This document shows positions 44,669 through 53,328 of a stretch of 64,000 nt of DNA, one piece after another. Location of the stretch: assembly GCA_017452505.1 (NCBI GenBank), contig JAFTMI010000033.1:1-64000 (forward strand). Direction: 5' to 3'. The stretch comes from Oscillospiraceae bacterium (lineage in GTDB: Bacteria > Bacillota > Clostridia > Oscillospirales > Oscillospiraceae). How positions within the stretch are numbered: position 1 is the first letter of the stretch; the number at the start of each line of letters is the position of its first letter. The notes under the pieces are model-generated. The model did no database searches, was not told the DNA's origin, and saw nothing but the letters and a program-made list of their open reading frames with translations. The position numbers and the translations under genes were made by a program.

Positions 44669-45763
44669 TTAACTAACAGGCAAGTCGATGTCTTTTATTT
44701 TGTGGCTTATCATTCTGTCATCCCAGGTTTTGATCAGGTAGTCTTTGTTAAAGGTAATATTGGAAACAAAGAATTCTTTGTCTTCAGACAAGGTGTAGTC
44801 AATCTTTAATATTCCGTCCTTCAAATAGTGTATGGAGGAAACAGGTAAACCATCCCGTGCGTAAGATAACATACGGTGTTTAGAAAATATCATAATATCG
44901 TCAATAGCTTCAACCTTAGAAAGTGCGTCATTAATTTGAACATCCTGAAAATCGAGATAAGACAGCATATTATTCTTCTTTATCAATATGGGAAAACCAA
45001 CAGTGCGAAACAGCGGATCATTATCGACAAATAAATAGAACCGATATCCTGTGTCAGTGTCATAAATAAGATAGGAAGTGTTGTCTGCCCGAATCCGCAA
45101 AGCATTTGTTGGGTAGGTTGCATAAATTGACGCACCATAATTTTTAAAAGTATTAACCATACGGTGGTAACAAGCATCCAATCCAAGATCAAACATAGTA
45201 CCATATGTATAGAGGAGCAGTTCTAATTCATAGTAAACAGGAATACCTAAACTAACTTCGGAAGTTTCAGGTGTACCAATGCGGTTAAGTACCTCATCAT
45301 AAGGCACATATATTTGATCCTTATCTTCTTTGCGCTTTAGGGGTGCAGCAGATGTGGTAGGCGCTGTGATTGGCACTGTGGTAGGTGCTGTGATTGGCAC
45401 TGTGGTAGGTGCGGTAGTAGGTTTCTCCGTAGGTAATACGGTAGGTTTTGTGGTAGCCGTACTGCCGAGTGCTTTGGAAGGTTCAGTAGTTGGTTTCGTT
45501 AGTTTCGTCGCGGTGGACTTTGCCGGAGGTCTGACATTTATAACTGTCTGAGTAGTTTGCTTTGCATCGGTTGCTTTTGTAAAAACTTCCGTGGGCACTT
45601 CTGTAGAAGACTTAGTAGGTACATCCGTAGGAGTAGATGTGGGTGCAGTGGTTGTTACTGTAGGCGTACTGCTGTTGCCTTTTGGGTCACTCTGTTTGGT
45701 ACCGCAAGCCACCATAGAAAGAACAACACAGGCAGTTAACAGCCAAGCAGAAATTCTTTTCAT
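44669..45763 (-). CDS. lipoprotein with Thr/Pro-rich linker and unknown C-terminal domain
   Basis: 364 residues from the ATG at 45763 (MKRISAWLL) behind AAAGGAGGATGAGT. Lipobox SMVAC, then about 120 residues of low-complexity Thr/Pro/Ser/Val (near-perfect TAPTTVPI repeats) and a 205-residue C-terminal domain (GASIYATYPTNALRIRADNTSYLIYDTDTGYRFYLFVDNDPL) that I do not recognise. The linker would hold the domain off the membrane. It is downstream of the DNRLRE-type secreted protein with a short gap, so possibly cotranscribed. Confidence 0.75.
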   Translation of the reverse strand: MKRISAWLLTACVVLSMVACGTKQSDPKGNSSTPTVTTTAPTSTPTDVPTKSSTEVPTEVFTKATDAKQTTQTVINVRPPAKSTATKLTKPTTEPSKALGSTATTKPTVLPTEKPTTAPTTVPITAPTTVPITAPTTSAAPLKRKEDKDQIYVPYDEVLNRIGTPETSEVSLGIPVYYELELLLYTYGTMFDLGLDACYHRMVNTFKNYGASIYATYPTNALRIRADNTSYLIYDTDTGYRFYLFVDNDPLFRTVGFPILIKKNNMLSYLDFQDVQINDALSKVEAIDDIMIFSKHRMLSYARDGLPVSSIHYLKDGILKIDYTLSEDKEFFVSNITFNKDYLIKTWDDRMISHKIKDIDLPVS

Positions 45764-45788
45764 ACTCATCCTCCTTTTATAATGACCG

Positions 45789-47720
45789 TCACCAGGATAC
45801 CGTTCTAATGTCTCGAATTCCGTAAAACCTGCCATTACTATTATAGAAACCACTATACCATTCAGGTGGTGTCGCTTGTGAACTCCACGAAACCATATCC
45901 CATTCTAAATCTACAGGGTTTAAGTCGGCTGTATTATCGCGACATTCAGAGGGCAAACTTCCATGTTTTTCGGCCCAATCACCCGTACTGGTCTGATAAA
46001 ACCAATGATAATCAAATAGTTCTGGAGAGAAATTGGGATCGCCAGGGATATCACTGAATCTATCAAGAACACCATTGCCATTCCTGTCATAAAATCCCAC
46101 TCTAAGAACTACCCTATACCAATTTTGCTCAATTGAGGAGAAGTATGTTGCGAGGTATACCCAATCCAAATCATCATCACTTAACATCCAATCTTCACAT
46201 TTGTCTGCAATATACTTTTCCAGTTGGGCTAATGTCAAGCCATCAATGTCACTATCGGTTATACCCAAATTATGTGTACCGCTACTTTGATAGATACCAT
46301 ATGGATACTCAAGCGCATAACCCATACAGTTTATATCGGCACGACTGGTTGATTGATAAGGTCTGGAGCCATAATAGGGGTTGTAATTGATCTCGAATTC
46401 CGGATTGTTAGGGGAAGGTGCCTCAGAGGAATAAAAGCTCGTCTTTTGGCTACTGCTGCTCTCGTTAACCTCTTTCAGAACCAGGCCGTAATCGTCAAGC
46501 GTGAGGTCCATCCACGCGTTAAAAATATCGGTGAGTTCCATTCGGTACCAATTGGAAGACCCGTACCGAGTTACATTTTGCGCCTGGGAAGAATAGATCG
46601 TATTGCTATGGCTTGGTTGGCCATTCCAGATCATATCGGTAGCCCATCCGCTGGTAACAGCGTATGCCCGAATATTCGGTGTCTGATAATCTTCTTTCGG
46701 CATATAAAGGTAAACCGATGTAACTTGAAACGGTCTGATGTACAGGGGATAATAAAACTGCAAATATGTACGCTTTGCGTAAGTAGAGGAAGCACCTCCG
46801 GTCAACAAGCTTTCGGACAGACCGTAGCTGGAATTCGGGTACTGCTGATCCACATAGGTATCCTCTGCGGAAGTTGTGCCGGACACTATGTATACAGAAG
46901 GATCGATAACCACAGGGTAAGCGGTATCTTTGGCGTTCAAAAACTCCGTATCTGCAGATACCGTCAGTTCATAGCCGTTCTTGACGCCGGCATAGGTCAA
47001 AGTCACTTTTTCGGACCGCTTTCCGTTGGCATCTTCCATATAAAGGGGCGCAAAAGAAAACACTTCTTCACCGATTGCTGTATACAAAGATATTATACCA
47101 TCTGTTTCTCTTATCGTCAAGCCGTCGGCAGTAAGGCGGAATTTATACACCGAGGGAGCCAGCTTGGATTTTAGAATAATATCTTCCTTCAATGCAACTT
47201 CTTGCACAGTATATGCAATATCCACATCCTCTGCCACATCCCGGTACAGTACCGCCCGGTTATCAGCAGATAATTTCTTGTGATACGCAGACAAAGTGTC
47301 CTTGGTGTTGGCCAGCGTCGTGGTTTTTACCACACCGGCAGCAGCAGTCTGCTCCATAAGAGAGAAAGAGATTTCGTATTTTCCGGAGGTCAGCATAACT
47401 GCGTTACTGTCAACCAGTTTTTCGGAAAAATGCGCATTCCATTGGTTCGCTGTGTTGGTATATTTGTAACCGGCCTGTCTTACAGCATCGGTAATTGCAT
47501 TGTTGATCTCTACATAAGCGCCGGAGTTGTCCTTATAGTGAATAGGTTTGGTATGTCCTACATATTGGAATGTTCCGTCATCAAGCCGATAAGTTTTGCC
47601 GTATGCAGTCCGTTCGGACAGAAGTTCTGTCTTTTCTGTGGATAATGATAGTGCATTTCCACACGGTAAACAGGTAAAAAGTAGGGCAAAACTGAGCAAT
47701 ATAGCAATATACTTTTTCAT
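45789..47720 (-). CDS. secreted DNRLRE-domain protein with a papain-like C-terminal domain
   Basis: 643 residues. Signal peptide MKKYIAILLSFALLFTCLPCGNALS, N-terminal region with HTKPIHYKDNSGAYVEINNAI as in wall-associated/RHS-type surface proteins, a DNRLRE domain (about 285-440, EDTYVDQQYPNSSYG), and a C-terminal domain with INCMGYALEYP and ELFDYHWFYQTSTGDWAEKHG. Cys in NCMGYAL and His in DYHWF sit in the relation seen in papain-like (NlpC/CHAP-type) hydrolases, so a peptidase or amidase is plausible (inference). May be a surface enzyme or toxin tip. Confidence 0.75.
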   Translation of the reverse strand: MKKYIAILLSFALLFTCLPCGNALSLSTEKTELLSERTAYGKTYRLDDGTFQYVGHTKPIHYKDNSGAYVEINNAITDAVRQAGYKYTNTANQWNAHFSEKLVDSNAVMLTSGKYEISFSLMEQTAAAGVVKTTTLANTKDTLSAYHKKLSADNRAVLYRDVAEDVDIAYTVQEVALKEDIILKSKLAPSVYKFRLTADGLTIRETDGIISLYTAIGEEVFSFAPLYMEDANGKRSEKVTLTYAGVKNGYELTVSADTEFLNAKDTAYPVVIDPSVYIVSGTTSAEDTYVDQQYPNSSYGLSESLLTGGASSTYAKRTYLQFYYPLYIRPFQVTSVYLYMPKEDYQTPNIRAYAVTSGWATDMIWNGQPSHSNTIYSSQAQNVTRYGSSNWYRMELTDIFNAWMDLTLDDYGLVLKEVNESSSSQKTSFYSSEAPSPNNPEFEINYNPYYGSRPYQSTSRADINCMGYALEYPYGIYQSSGTHNLGITDSDIDGLTLAQLEKYIADKCEDWMLSDDDLDWVYLATYFSSIEQNWYRVVLRVGFYDRNGNGVLDRFSDIPGDPNFSPELFDYHWFYQTSTGDWAEKHGSLPSECRDNTADLNPVDLEWDMVSWSSQATPPEWYSGFYNSNGRFYGIRDIRTVSW

Positions 47721-47774
47721 TTTTTGTCCTCCTTATAGTGTATTCGGTTATGTATCGTAATGCCAATGCCTATT

Positions 47775-48398
47775 TTAAACAGTTATCGAACCATTGGAAT
47801 CACATCCTTTCCGTAAATCCGTTTTCACATTTCCCCAATACTGCGATAGCATTGCCTCATATCGGGCAGTTTGCAAGGTATCGGGGTGATATCCGGGAAA
47901 CACCTGTGGCAGCAGTTCATTTCCCAGTAGGTAACCGTAATAATGGGCCAGCTTGGGCGCAACAGTCTCTAAATAGCAGGTATACTCCATTACAGCATCG
48001 TAGATTTCTTTCTCCTCTGGGGATAATCTATTAAAGAATTCATCTCTTAACCGTTTTGAGTTTTTGTACTCAGGAAGTCTGTGGGAAGTTTCTTCCCGGA
48101 GATATACCTCTGTGTCCACATCTAAAAAATTCCGGGCTACAGGATCAATAAAATGATCCAAATTTGCCTTTAGCCCTAACATACCAGAAAACAGCACCAA
48201 AGATTGCAGCTGGCTGTTGATGGCATCCATTTCAGTTGCTGTAGCCGTTCCCTGGGTTTTCGTAAGCTTTTCCATTGCGGACAAGTATCTATTGCGCACC
48301 TGAGGAAAATCCTCAAACATTTCTTCTAGCCGCCCGATAATGTCCTCTGTGATACGCTCGCCTGTTAGTTGCTCCCAAATAACTTTCTTTCTAAACAT
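47775..48398 (-). CDS. hypothetical protein
   Basis: 207 residues, helical, soluble, charged; no signal. Sequence starts MFRKKVIWEQLTGERITEDIIGRLEEMFEDF. No family recognised. Start after the GAAAGGAAAGAAAT site. Located between the XRE regulator at 48518 and the secreted protein, all on the minus strand. Confidence 0.65.
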   Translation of the reverse strand: MFRKKVIWEQLTGERITEDIIGRLEEMFEDFPQVRNRYLSAMEKLTKTQGTATATEMDAINSQLQSLVLFSGMLGLKANLDHFIDPVARNFLDVDTEVYLREETSHRLPEYKNSKRLRDEFFNRLSPEEKEIYDAVMEYTCYLETVAPKLAHYYGYLLGNELLPQVFPGYHPDTLQTARYEAMLSQYWGNVKTDLRKGCDSNGSITV

Positions 48399-48517
48399 TT
48401 TTATTTCTTTCCTTTCGCATAAGCATATAGCATTGATTTAACGCTATATGATTATATTACAGGAGTATTTCTGCAAATGCTGTCGAATTTTGTCAGGGAG
48501 CTACAAAGAATTAAAAA

Positions 48518-48841
48518 TTAATCCAAATTTCGCAAATATGCGTCCAAAATCTCTACTGCGCCCTTTCGTTGTTTGGGTGTCAAGTCCTTCAATCTTCGGG
48601 TAAGTTCGTCATATATGTATGGCTGTCCAGCACTCAGTTCGTTCCGCAGTATATAATCCGCGGACACTTCCAGAGCCTCGATAATTTTCACGAAACTGCT
48701 TAAGCTGGGCATCTTTAACCCTCGCTCAATTTCTCCAAGATACATACTGCCAATACCGGCCATCTTCACGACCGCTTGTTGGGTATATCCTTTTTTCAAG
48801 CGTGCTTCCCGAAGCTTTTTACCAATCTCAACTTTGTCCAT
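48518..48841 (-). CDS. XRE-family regulator
   Basis: 107 residues: standard XRE helix-turn-helix (IGKKLREARLKKGYTQQAVVKMAGIGSMYLGEIERGLKMPSLSSFVKIIEAL, 6-57) and a short C-terminal helix region (LKDLTPKQRKGAVEILDAYL). AAGGAGAGTGCATT ribosome site. Divergent from the sigma-factor operon at 48990, so a candidate regulator of one or both. Confidence 0.88.
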   Translation of the reverse strand: MDKVEIGKKLREARLKKGYTQQAVVKMAGIGSMYLGEIERGLKMPSLSSFVKIIEALEVSADYILRNELSAGQPYIYDELTRRLKDLTPKQRKGAVEILDAYLRNLD

Positions 48842-48930
48842 AATGCACTCTCCTTAACTACACCCAATTTATTTATATATGTTTTTATCTTTGCGAAAGT
48901 GACATTTACAAGCAAATACCTAAAAATAAG

Positions 48931-48959
48931 TTGCAAATTTAGTCATATTTTGTTAAAAT
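48931..48959 (+). promoter_or_regulatory. promoter of the sigma-factor operon
   Basis: TTGCAA (48931-48936), 17-bp spacer, TAAAAT (48954-48959). A possible ATG at 48960 would lie before the transcription start, which favours the start at 48990. Confidence 0.7.
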
Positions 48960-48989
48960 ATGGAAAAAGAAAAGGAGGTGTTCGCAGAA

Positions 48990-49475
48990 ATGGATACAGC
49001 GCAACACAACCGCATCGAGGAACTTTATTATGAAATGTTTGATATGTTAATGGCCTATGCCCGCAGTGCTTTGGGAAACGAAGCCTTGGCGGAAGAAGCT
49101 GTGCAGGAAACCTTCCGCGTCGCCTGTCAACGGCCTAAACAGGTATGTGAAAGTGTCAATCCGCAAGGTTGGCTTGTGCAGACCTTGAAATACACCATTT
49201 GCAATATGCGCAACAGTCAACAATCTGCCAGACGGCTGTTGGAAAAATATATGGAGACTCGTGGGCATGAGGCCTCCTTTTCAGAAGATCACCTTGACTT
49301 GCATATTCTCTATAAAAATGTCGCCGATACGGAAGAATTTAAACTGCTGACGGAAATGGTTATCGAAGGCCGATCACATTTGGAGATGGCCGAGAGCCGG
49401 GGTATCTCTGTAGACGCTTGCAAGAAACGGGCGCAGCGGGCAAGAGAAAAGCTGAGAACAAAAATAAAACTTTGA
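48990..49475 (+). CDS. ECF-type RNA polymerase sigma factor
   Basis: 161 residues from the ATG at 48990 behind AAAGGAGGTG. Region 2 (about 18-50, GNEALAEEAVQETFRVACQ; PQGWLVQTLKYTICNM) and region 4 (about 108-155, EMVIEGRSHLEMAESRGISVDACKKRAQRAREKL). First gene of an operon with a membrane protein of anti-sigma type. Confidence 0.85.
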   Translation: MDTAQHNRIEELYYEMFDMLMAYARSALGNEALAEEAVQETFRVACQRPKQVCESVNPQGWLVQTLKYTICNMRNSQQSARRLLEKYMETRGHEASFSEDHLDLHILYKNVADTEEFKLLTEMVIEGRSHLEMAESRGISVDACKKRAQRAREKLRTKIKL

Positions 49476-49526
49476 TGTCACCTCATGGCAGACATTGCAC
49501 ATACATAGGTAAAGGAGGAAAAGGGA

Positions 49527-50378
49527 ATGTCCGAAAATCAAAACCGCGGAACTGCCGATTTTGCCAAGTACGATATGATGACAACGGAAGAACTCGAGGA
49601 GATCCTGCGGTCTGATTCCCAGTCCCCGGAGGGACAGGAGTCGGATGGAGAATTACTACTTTATGTAATGGGGGTGTTAGCTCACCGCAAACGCAATAGT
49701 GAGAATCCCGGAAAAACTGCACAACAAGCATGGGAATCATTTGAAAAGCATTATCTTCCCAAAGAAGAAGTCCATACAGCGCAACGTAAATCCAAGAAGG
49801 TTCGCCCCAGTTTGCGACGGTGGATTGCCGCGGTGGCAGCGGCTGCATTTATTGTAGCCATTCCCCTTACTGCCAGCGCATTGACCTGGGACGAGATCTG
49901 GAATGCGGTTGCCACTTGGGCAAAGGAAACATTTTCTTTTGTCAGCCAGCCGGATGCTACCCAAGCAACCGAGCCCAGCCCCGATAATATCGACGGCTAC
50001 GAATCCTTGCAGCAAGCTTTAGCTGAAACCAACCGAGGTAATGAGCTTGTACCTACCTGGATTCCAGATAGGTATACTTTGATGGACATCACTGTGGAAG
50101 AAAATCCAATGCGGAAAAACTATGGTGCCATTTATCTCGGTACAGACGGAATGCTGATGATCACGGTGCAATCCTACATCGGTTCCGACCCAGAAAAAAT
50201 AGAGATCAACGAAGACCTGTTGGAGCTTTACACGGTAGCAGATAATGAGTATTACATATTTTCCAATGTAGACCAGCTTCGCGCCGTCTGGATAAGCGGT
50301 TCCTATGAGTGCAGCATTTCCGGTAATATCACTATGGAAGAAATCAAATTAATGATTGATTCGATCGTGAAAGGATAG
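49527..50378 (+). CDS. DUF4367-type membrane protein, putative anti-sigma factor
   Basis: 283 residues. The acidic cytoplasmic N-terminus (about 1-88, MMTTEELEEILRSD) could bind the sigma factor. One membrane helix (about 94-112, WIAAVAAAAFIVAIPLTASAL) is followed by an extracellular DUF4367-like domain (about 145-280, NELVPTWIPDRYTLMDI). Order and topology fit an anti-sigma factor for the upstream ECF sigma. Ribosome site AAAGGAGGAAAAGG. Confidence 0.82.
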   Translation: MSENQNRGTADFAKYDMMTTEELEEILRSDSQSPEGQESDGELLLYVMGVLAHRKRNSENPGKTAQQAWESFEKHYLPKEEVHTAQRKSKKVRPSLRRWIAAVAAAAFIVAIPLTASALTWDEIWNAVATWAKETFSFVSQPDATQATEPSPDNIDGYESLQQALAETNRGNELVPTWIPDRYTLMDITVEENPMRKNYGAIYLGTDGMLMITVQSYIGSDPEKIEINEDLLELYTVADNEYYIFSNVDQLRAVWISGSYECSISGNITMEEIKLMIDSIVKG

Positions 50379-50387
50379 CACTTCATT

Positions 50388-50846
50388 ATGAATAAAAGAA
50401 AGAATATGAAATTTGTTCGCTTAGTGGCAATGCTGTTAACAGTTGTTTTAGTTCTGCCTATGGGCGTTAAAGCAGCGGTAGTGGAACCCGTACAGCCCTG
50501 TGCCAGCAGCTATCTGAACTCTTATAATGCATATATTTATACTGCCGGCAGCGGTAAGATCCAGGTTTACTATTCCGTATACGGTGTAGGTTATATGGAT
50601 ACTTTAGGCGCTTTGACCATAAAAATTTATGAGTCCACGGATAACACTAACTGGACCTGGGTCAAGTCCTTCACCAATGACACAACCCCCAGTATGATCG
50701 GTTATGACGACTATTACCACAGCGGTCATGTGGATTACCAAGGCGTGGCAGGCCGATATTACAAAGCCTATGTCTGTATCTGGGCCGGCAAGGACGGCGG
50801 CGGCGACACCCGCTATTTCTACACCAGCTCCAAGCGAGCAACCTAA
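50388..50846 (+). CDS. secreted protein (DUF6147-like)
   Basis: 152 residues. Signal peptide (MNKRKNMKFVRLVAMLLTVVLVLPMGVKAAV), then a beta-rich, Tyr-rich domain (KIQVYYSVYGVGYMDTLGALTIKIYEST, HVDYQGVAGRYYKAYVCIWAGKDGG) of the DUF6147 kind. Nine bases after the anti-sigma-type gene, so likely its regulated output. Confidence 0.72.
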   Translation: MNKRKNMKFVRLVAMLLTVVLVLPMGVKAAVVEPVQPCASSYLNSYNAYIYTAGSGKIQVYYSVYGVGYMDTLGALTIKIYESTDNTNWTWVKSFTNDTTPSMIGYDDYYHSGHVDYQGVAGRYYKAYVCIWAGKDGGGDTRYFYTSSKRAT

Positions 50847-50876
50847 CACCCCAGCAATTTAAATTTCATACAACAA

Positions 50877-50918
50877 CACCCCGGTGGACTTACCTCCACC
50901 GGGGTGCTTATTTTTTAA
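50877..50918 (+). terminator. terminator of the sigma-factor operon
   Basis: CACCCCGGTGGA (50877-50888) pairs with TCCACCGGGGTG (50895-50906), followed by CTTATTTTTT. Confidence 0.9.
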
Positions 50919-50921
50919 GGA

Positions 50922-51080
50922 TTAAAAGCTAAGACATATGTACACATACCACAGAACAACAGCACTAATTACCATAATCGTCCATAGTCGTACTTTGCGC
51001 TTTGATTTCTGGGATTTAATAACATGGTAGATTAAGGAAATGGGGTAACACAGAAGCAAAGTCTTGTAAATAAGAAAATC
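50922..51080 (-). pseudogene. fragment of a membrane protein related to the gene at 40729
   Basis: The minus strand encodes ...YPISLIYHVIKSQKSKRKVRLWTIMVISAVVLWYVYICLSF and a stop. The 40729 protein has YPIVLIYNLIRSQKSKSKVQLWTIIVITVVILWNVFLG at residues about 125-162. The resemblance is unmistakable, but only about 50 codons survive, without a start or the C-terminal domain. It points to duplication and decay inside the accessory region. Confidence 0.7.
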
Positions 51081-51152
51081 CCGGAACGAGTCCAGGATTT
51101 AAAGGGAGAAAATACTGTTTTAAGATTTTATGCGTCTAAATATTAGTTTCAT

Positions 51153-51365
51153 TCAAATAGGAGACTCTCCACGGCTTCGGAGAACCTCGTTTAACTTCAA
51201 CTGTACCAAGGTCATCCATTCAATGTCGCAACCATAAGTACCATCAAGATAATGATACTCGGCTTCTTTTGCGGCTCTGCGGATATCCTGTGTATCATAA
51301 TTACCAGGATTTCTTACAATTTCATCAATCATATCGCGGGTAAAACGCTTAAGATGCCAACTCAT
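51153..51365 (-). CDS. small hypothetical protein
   Basis: 70 residues, MSWHLKRFTRDMIDEIVRNPGNY..., acidic, soluble, no motif recognised. AGGAGGCATTAAT ribosome site supports the start. No obvious partner. Confidence 0.55.
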   Translation of the reverse strand: MSWHLKRFTRDMIDEIVRNPGNYDTQDIRRAAKEAEYHYLDGTYGCDIEWMTLVQLKLNEVLRSRGESPI

Positions 51366-51507
51366 ATTAATGCCTCCTAATTATTGATTAAATAAAAAGC
51401 GTACATTTTTTAACACGAGGAAAAACAATATAGGCAACTCGCCATTTGCTGAAAACCTTATCCTATCTACTGATGTTATTCTAATAATAAGATCAACATC
51501 GTAAAAA

Positions 51508-51795
51508 TCAGATTGCGTCATCCATATAAGAATCTCGCACCCTTCCTAATGTGGTATTGCCACGAGCAATGGCACCATCTGCATACAAAACATTCACATC
51601 ATATCCAGGGAACTGTCTATAAAATCTTAATTGCTTCCAGGAACTTACCGTTGCAGTGTTCTTCAGCGCACGATCTGCATCGTATTGCTTAGGCAATTGT
51701 TTGTCGCCTCGCACATCCTTATCCGATGCCATAATCTGAACCTGAAATCCTTCAATATGAAAAATTCGACCTTCAACAATACTTACTTTCGGCAT
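51508..51795 (-). CDS. small hypothetical protein
   Basis: 95 residues, MPKVSIVEGRIFHIEGFQVQIMASDKDVRGDKQLP, with a strand-rich fold (ITFxxSF-like), no signal. GAAGGAATAATT ribosome site. It looks like a small toxin/antidote-type or element-maintenance protein, but nothing firm supports that. The 140 bases between this and 51365 hold no gene. Confidence 0.55.
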   Translation of the reverse strand: MPKVSIVEGRIFHIEGFQVQIMASDKDVRGDKQLPKQYDADRALKNTATVSSWKQLRFYRQFPGYDVNVLYADGAIARGNTTLGRVRDSYMDDAI

Positions 51796-52020
51796 AATTA
51801 TTCCTTCTTTCTATTTATTCTCCTTAATCCTTGCACGCAAAACAGCATTTTAAATAAAGCACAAATCCCCCCTGCCCAAACTTTTTCAGCGATTGCCAAC
51901 AGTGTTATATGTATTGAGTTCGACAAAAGGCGACAAAATTATTTATAAATTTTTTCTTTTGCCTCTAATTGGTAAGGTTCATTACTGGAACATGGCGGTT
52001 AACAATATACTCAAACAAAA

Positions 52021-52056
52021 TCCCTTTCCGTAGGCAAGACACCTATCGGAAAGGGA
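52021..52056. repeat. inverted repeat
   Basis: TCCCTTTCCGTAGG, a 7-base loop, then CCTATCGGAAAGGGA with one bulge. It stands between 51795 and the fic promoter. It resembles a terminator on the minus strand (TTTTGTTTG after it), but no minus-strand gene lies just upstream. Confidence 0.55.
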
Positions 52057-52122
52057 TATTTACCATTACCAAAAGTTTTCAGAAACAAAAGAAAACTGTT
52101 TCCCAATTTATGCATAAACCAC

Positions 52123-52172
52123 TTGCAAATTGGGGAACAATTTGTTATAGTATAAAAAAGAAAGTTCCCCAA
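52123..52172 (+). promoter_or_regulatory. fic promoter with operator-like half-sites
   Basis: TTGCAA (52123-52128), 17-bp spacer, TATAGT (52146-52151). The inverted half-sites TTGGGGAAC (52130-52138) and GTTCCCCAA (52164-52172) flank the -10 box; the second runs into the AAGGAGG ribosome site. They could act as operators or fold in the RNA. Confidence 0.6.
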
Positions 52173-52184
52173 GGAGGTTTTGCT

Positions 52185-53126
52185 ATGGAAAATACCTACT
52201 CTAAAATTCAAGAATTACTGCACCAAAAAGCAGATTACCAAGCACGTTTGAATTTGATTCCCTATGATGGTACACCGGAGATTAAGGACCGGGACGGACA
52301 AAAGTATCTCTACATGCGCAAGCGAGTGGGCAGTCGATTGACTTCTACCTATGTGGATGCCTATTCCGATGAGCTACACCAGCTATTACTTCGTAATTCC
52401 AAAGAAGCAAGAGAGCTTCGCAAGCATATTCGTAAAGTAGAGCGGGAATTGGCAGCGTTAGGCTACGAGGAAACTGAGCTCTCGTCTCAGGTAATACTAA
52501 ATTTGGACTTCGCCCGTGCTAATATGAAGGCCAACATCTACGATCAAGCTGTTTTGGAGGGCGTTGCTACCACATTCCCCCAAACAGAGGACATTATTGA
52601 AAACGGTATTGTGTCTGGTGTAAAACCCACAGATGTGCAAAAGATTTTGAACCTGAAGCACGCCTGGGAGTTTATCTTGGACAAAGATGTTCTTAGCTAC
52701 GGAACGGACTACCATATTCTCTGCCATATTGCCAAGATAGTCAACGAAGGCTTTTATTCTGAGGGCGGACGGATTCGCGGTGTGCCGGTTACCATTGGCG
52801 GTACAAATTATATCCCGCCGCTGCCTATTGAGAGCATCGTCAAGGAAAAAATCGATGCCATCATCCACGAAAGTGTCGACGCAGTGGACACTGCCATCCA
52901 GCTGTGTCTGTACTGTATGAAAACCCAAATTTTCAATGACGGCAATAAACGAGCAGCCGTTATTTTTGCCAATCACTATATGATCACTAAGGGCCAAGGT
53001 CTGCTGGTGATTCCCCAGGAGTATGTGCCGGAATTTAAGCGACTACTGGTGGCCTACTACGAAGACCGGGACAATGGTGAAATCACAGAGTTTATGCACA
53101 CCCTTTGTTGGCGCACTTTCCAATAA
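52185..53126 (+). CDS. Fic-family protein with altered catalytic motif
   Basis: 313 residues from the ATG at 52185 behind AAGGAGGTTTTGCT; the long upstream extension is out of line with the promoter. The C-terminal Fic domain has KTQIFNDGNKRAAV, where the canonical HPFxDGN motif reads QIF: the catalytic His is Gln. An N-terminal region NIYDQAVLEGVATTFPQTEDII resembles the inhibitory helix but lacks its Ser/Thr. The standard adenylylation activity is thus unlikely. Many related Fic proteins in Firmicutes share this change, to my recollection. Stands alone in the accessory region. Confidence 0.85.
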   Translation: MENTYSKIQELLHQKADYQARLNLIPYDGTPEIKDRDGQKYLYMRKRVGSRLTSTYVDAYSDELHQLLLRNSKEARELRKHIRKVERELAALGYEETELSSQVILNLDFARANMKANIYDQAVLEGVATTFPQTEDIIENGIVSGVKPTDVQKILNLKHAWEFILDKDVLSYGTDYHILCHIAKIVNEGFYSEGGRIRGVPVTIGGTNYIPPLPIESIVKEKIDAIIHESVDAVDTAIQLCLYCMKTQIFNDGNKRAAVIFANHYMITKGQGLLVIPQEYVPEFKRLLVAYYEDRDNGEITEFMHTLCWRTFQ

Positions 53127-53270
53127 AAATACAAATTAAGAGCGCGACATTGTTTTGTAGTAATTCTTAATACTGAAAAACAGCATCTAAAAAGATAATG
53201 GTTTTTTGCCCTTATCAAAGTTTATTGTATGCTGTCTTGGTGTTCTTGTGTTTGGGATGCGAAGATTGCT

Positions 53271-53304
53271 GATGCCTGGAGATCTTTTTAGTTCTCCAGG
53301 CATC
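53271..53304. repeat. inverted repeat between fic and the NACHT gene
   Basis: GATGCCTGGAGA, 10-base loop, TCTCCAGGCATC, perfect stem between convergent genes. No T run; may still act as a terminator. 53127-53270 contains no gene. Confidence 0.6.
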
Positions 53305-53328
53305 GAATTGTTGAATTATTGCAGCAAA

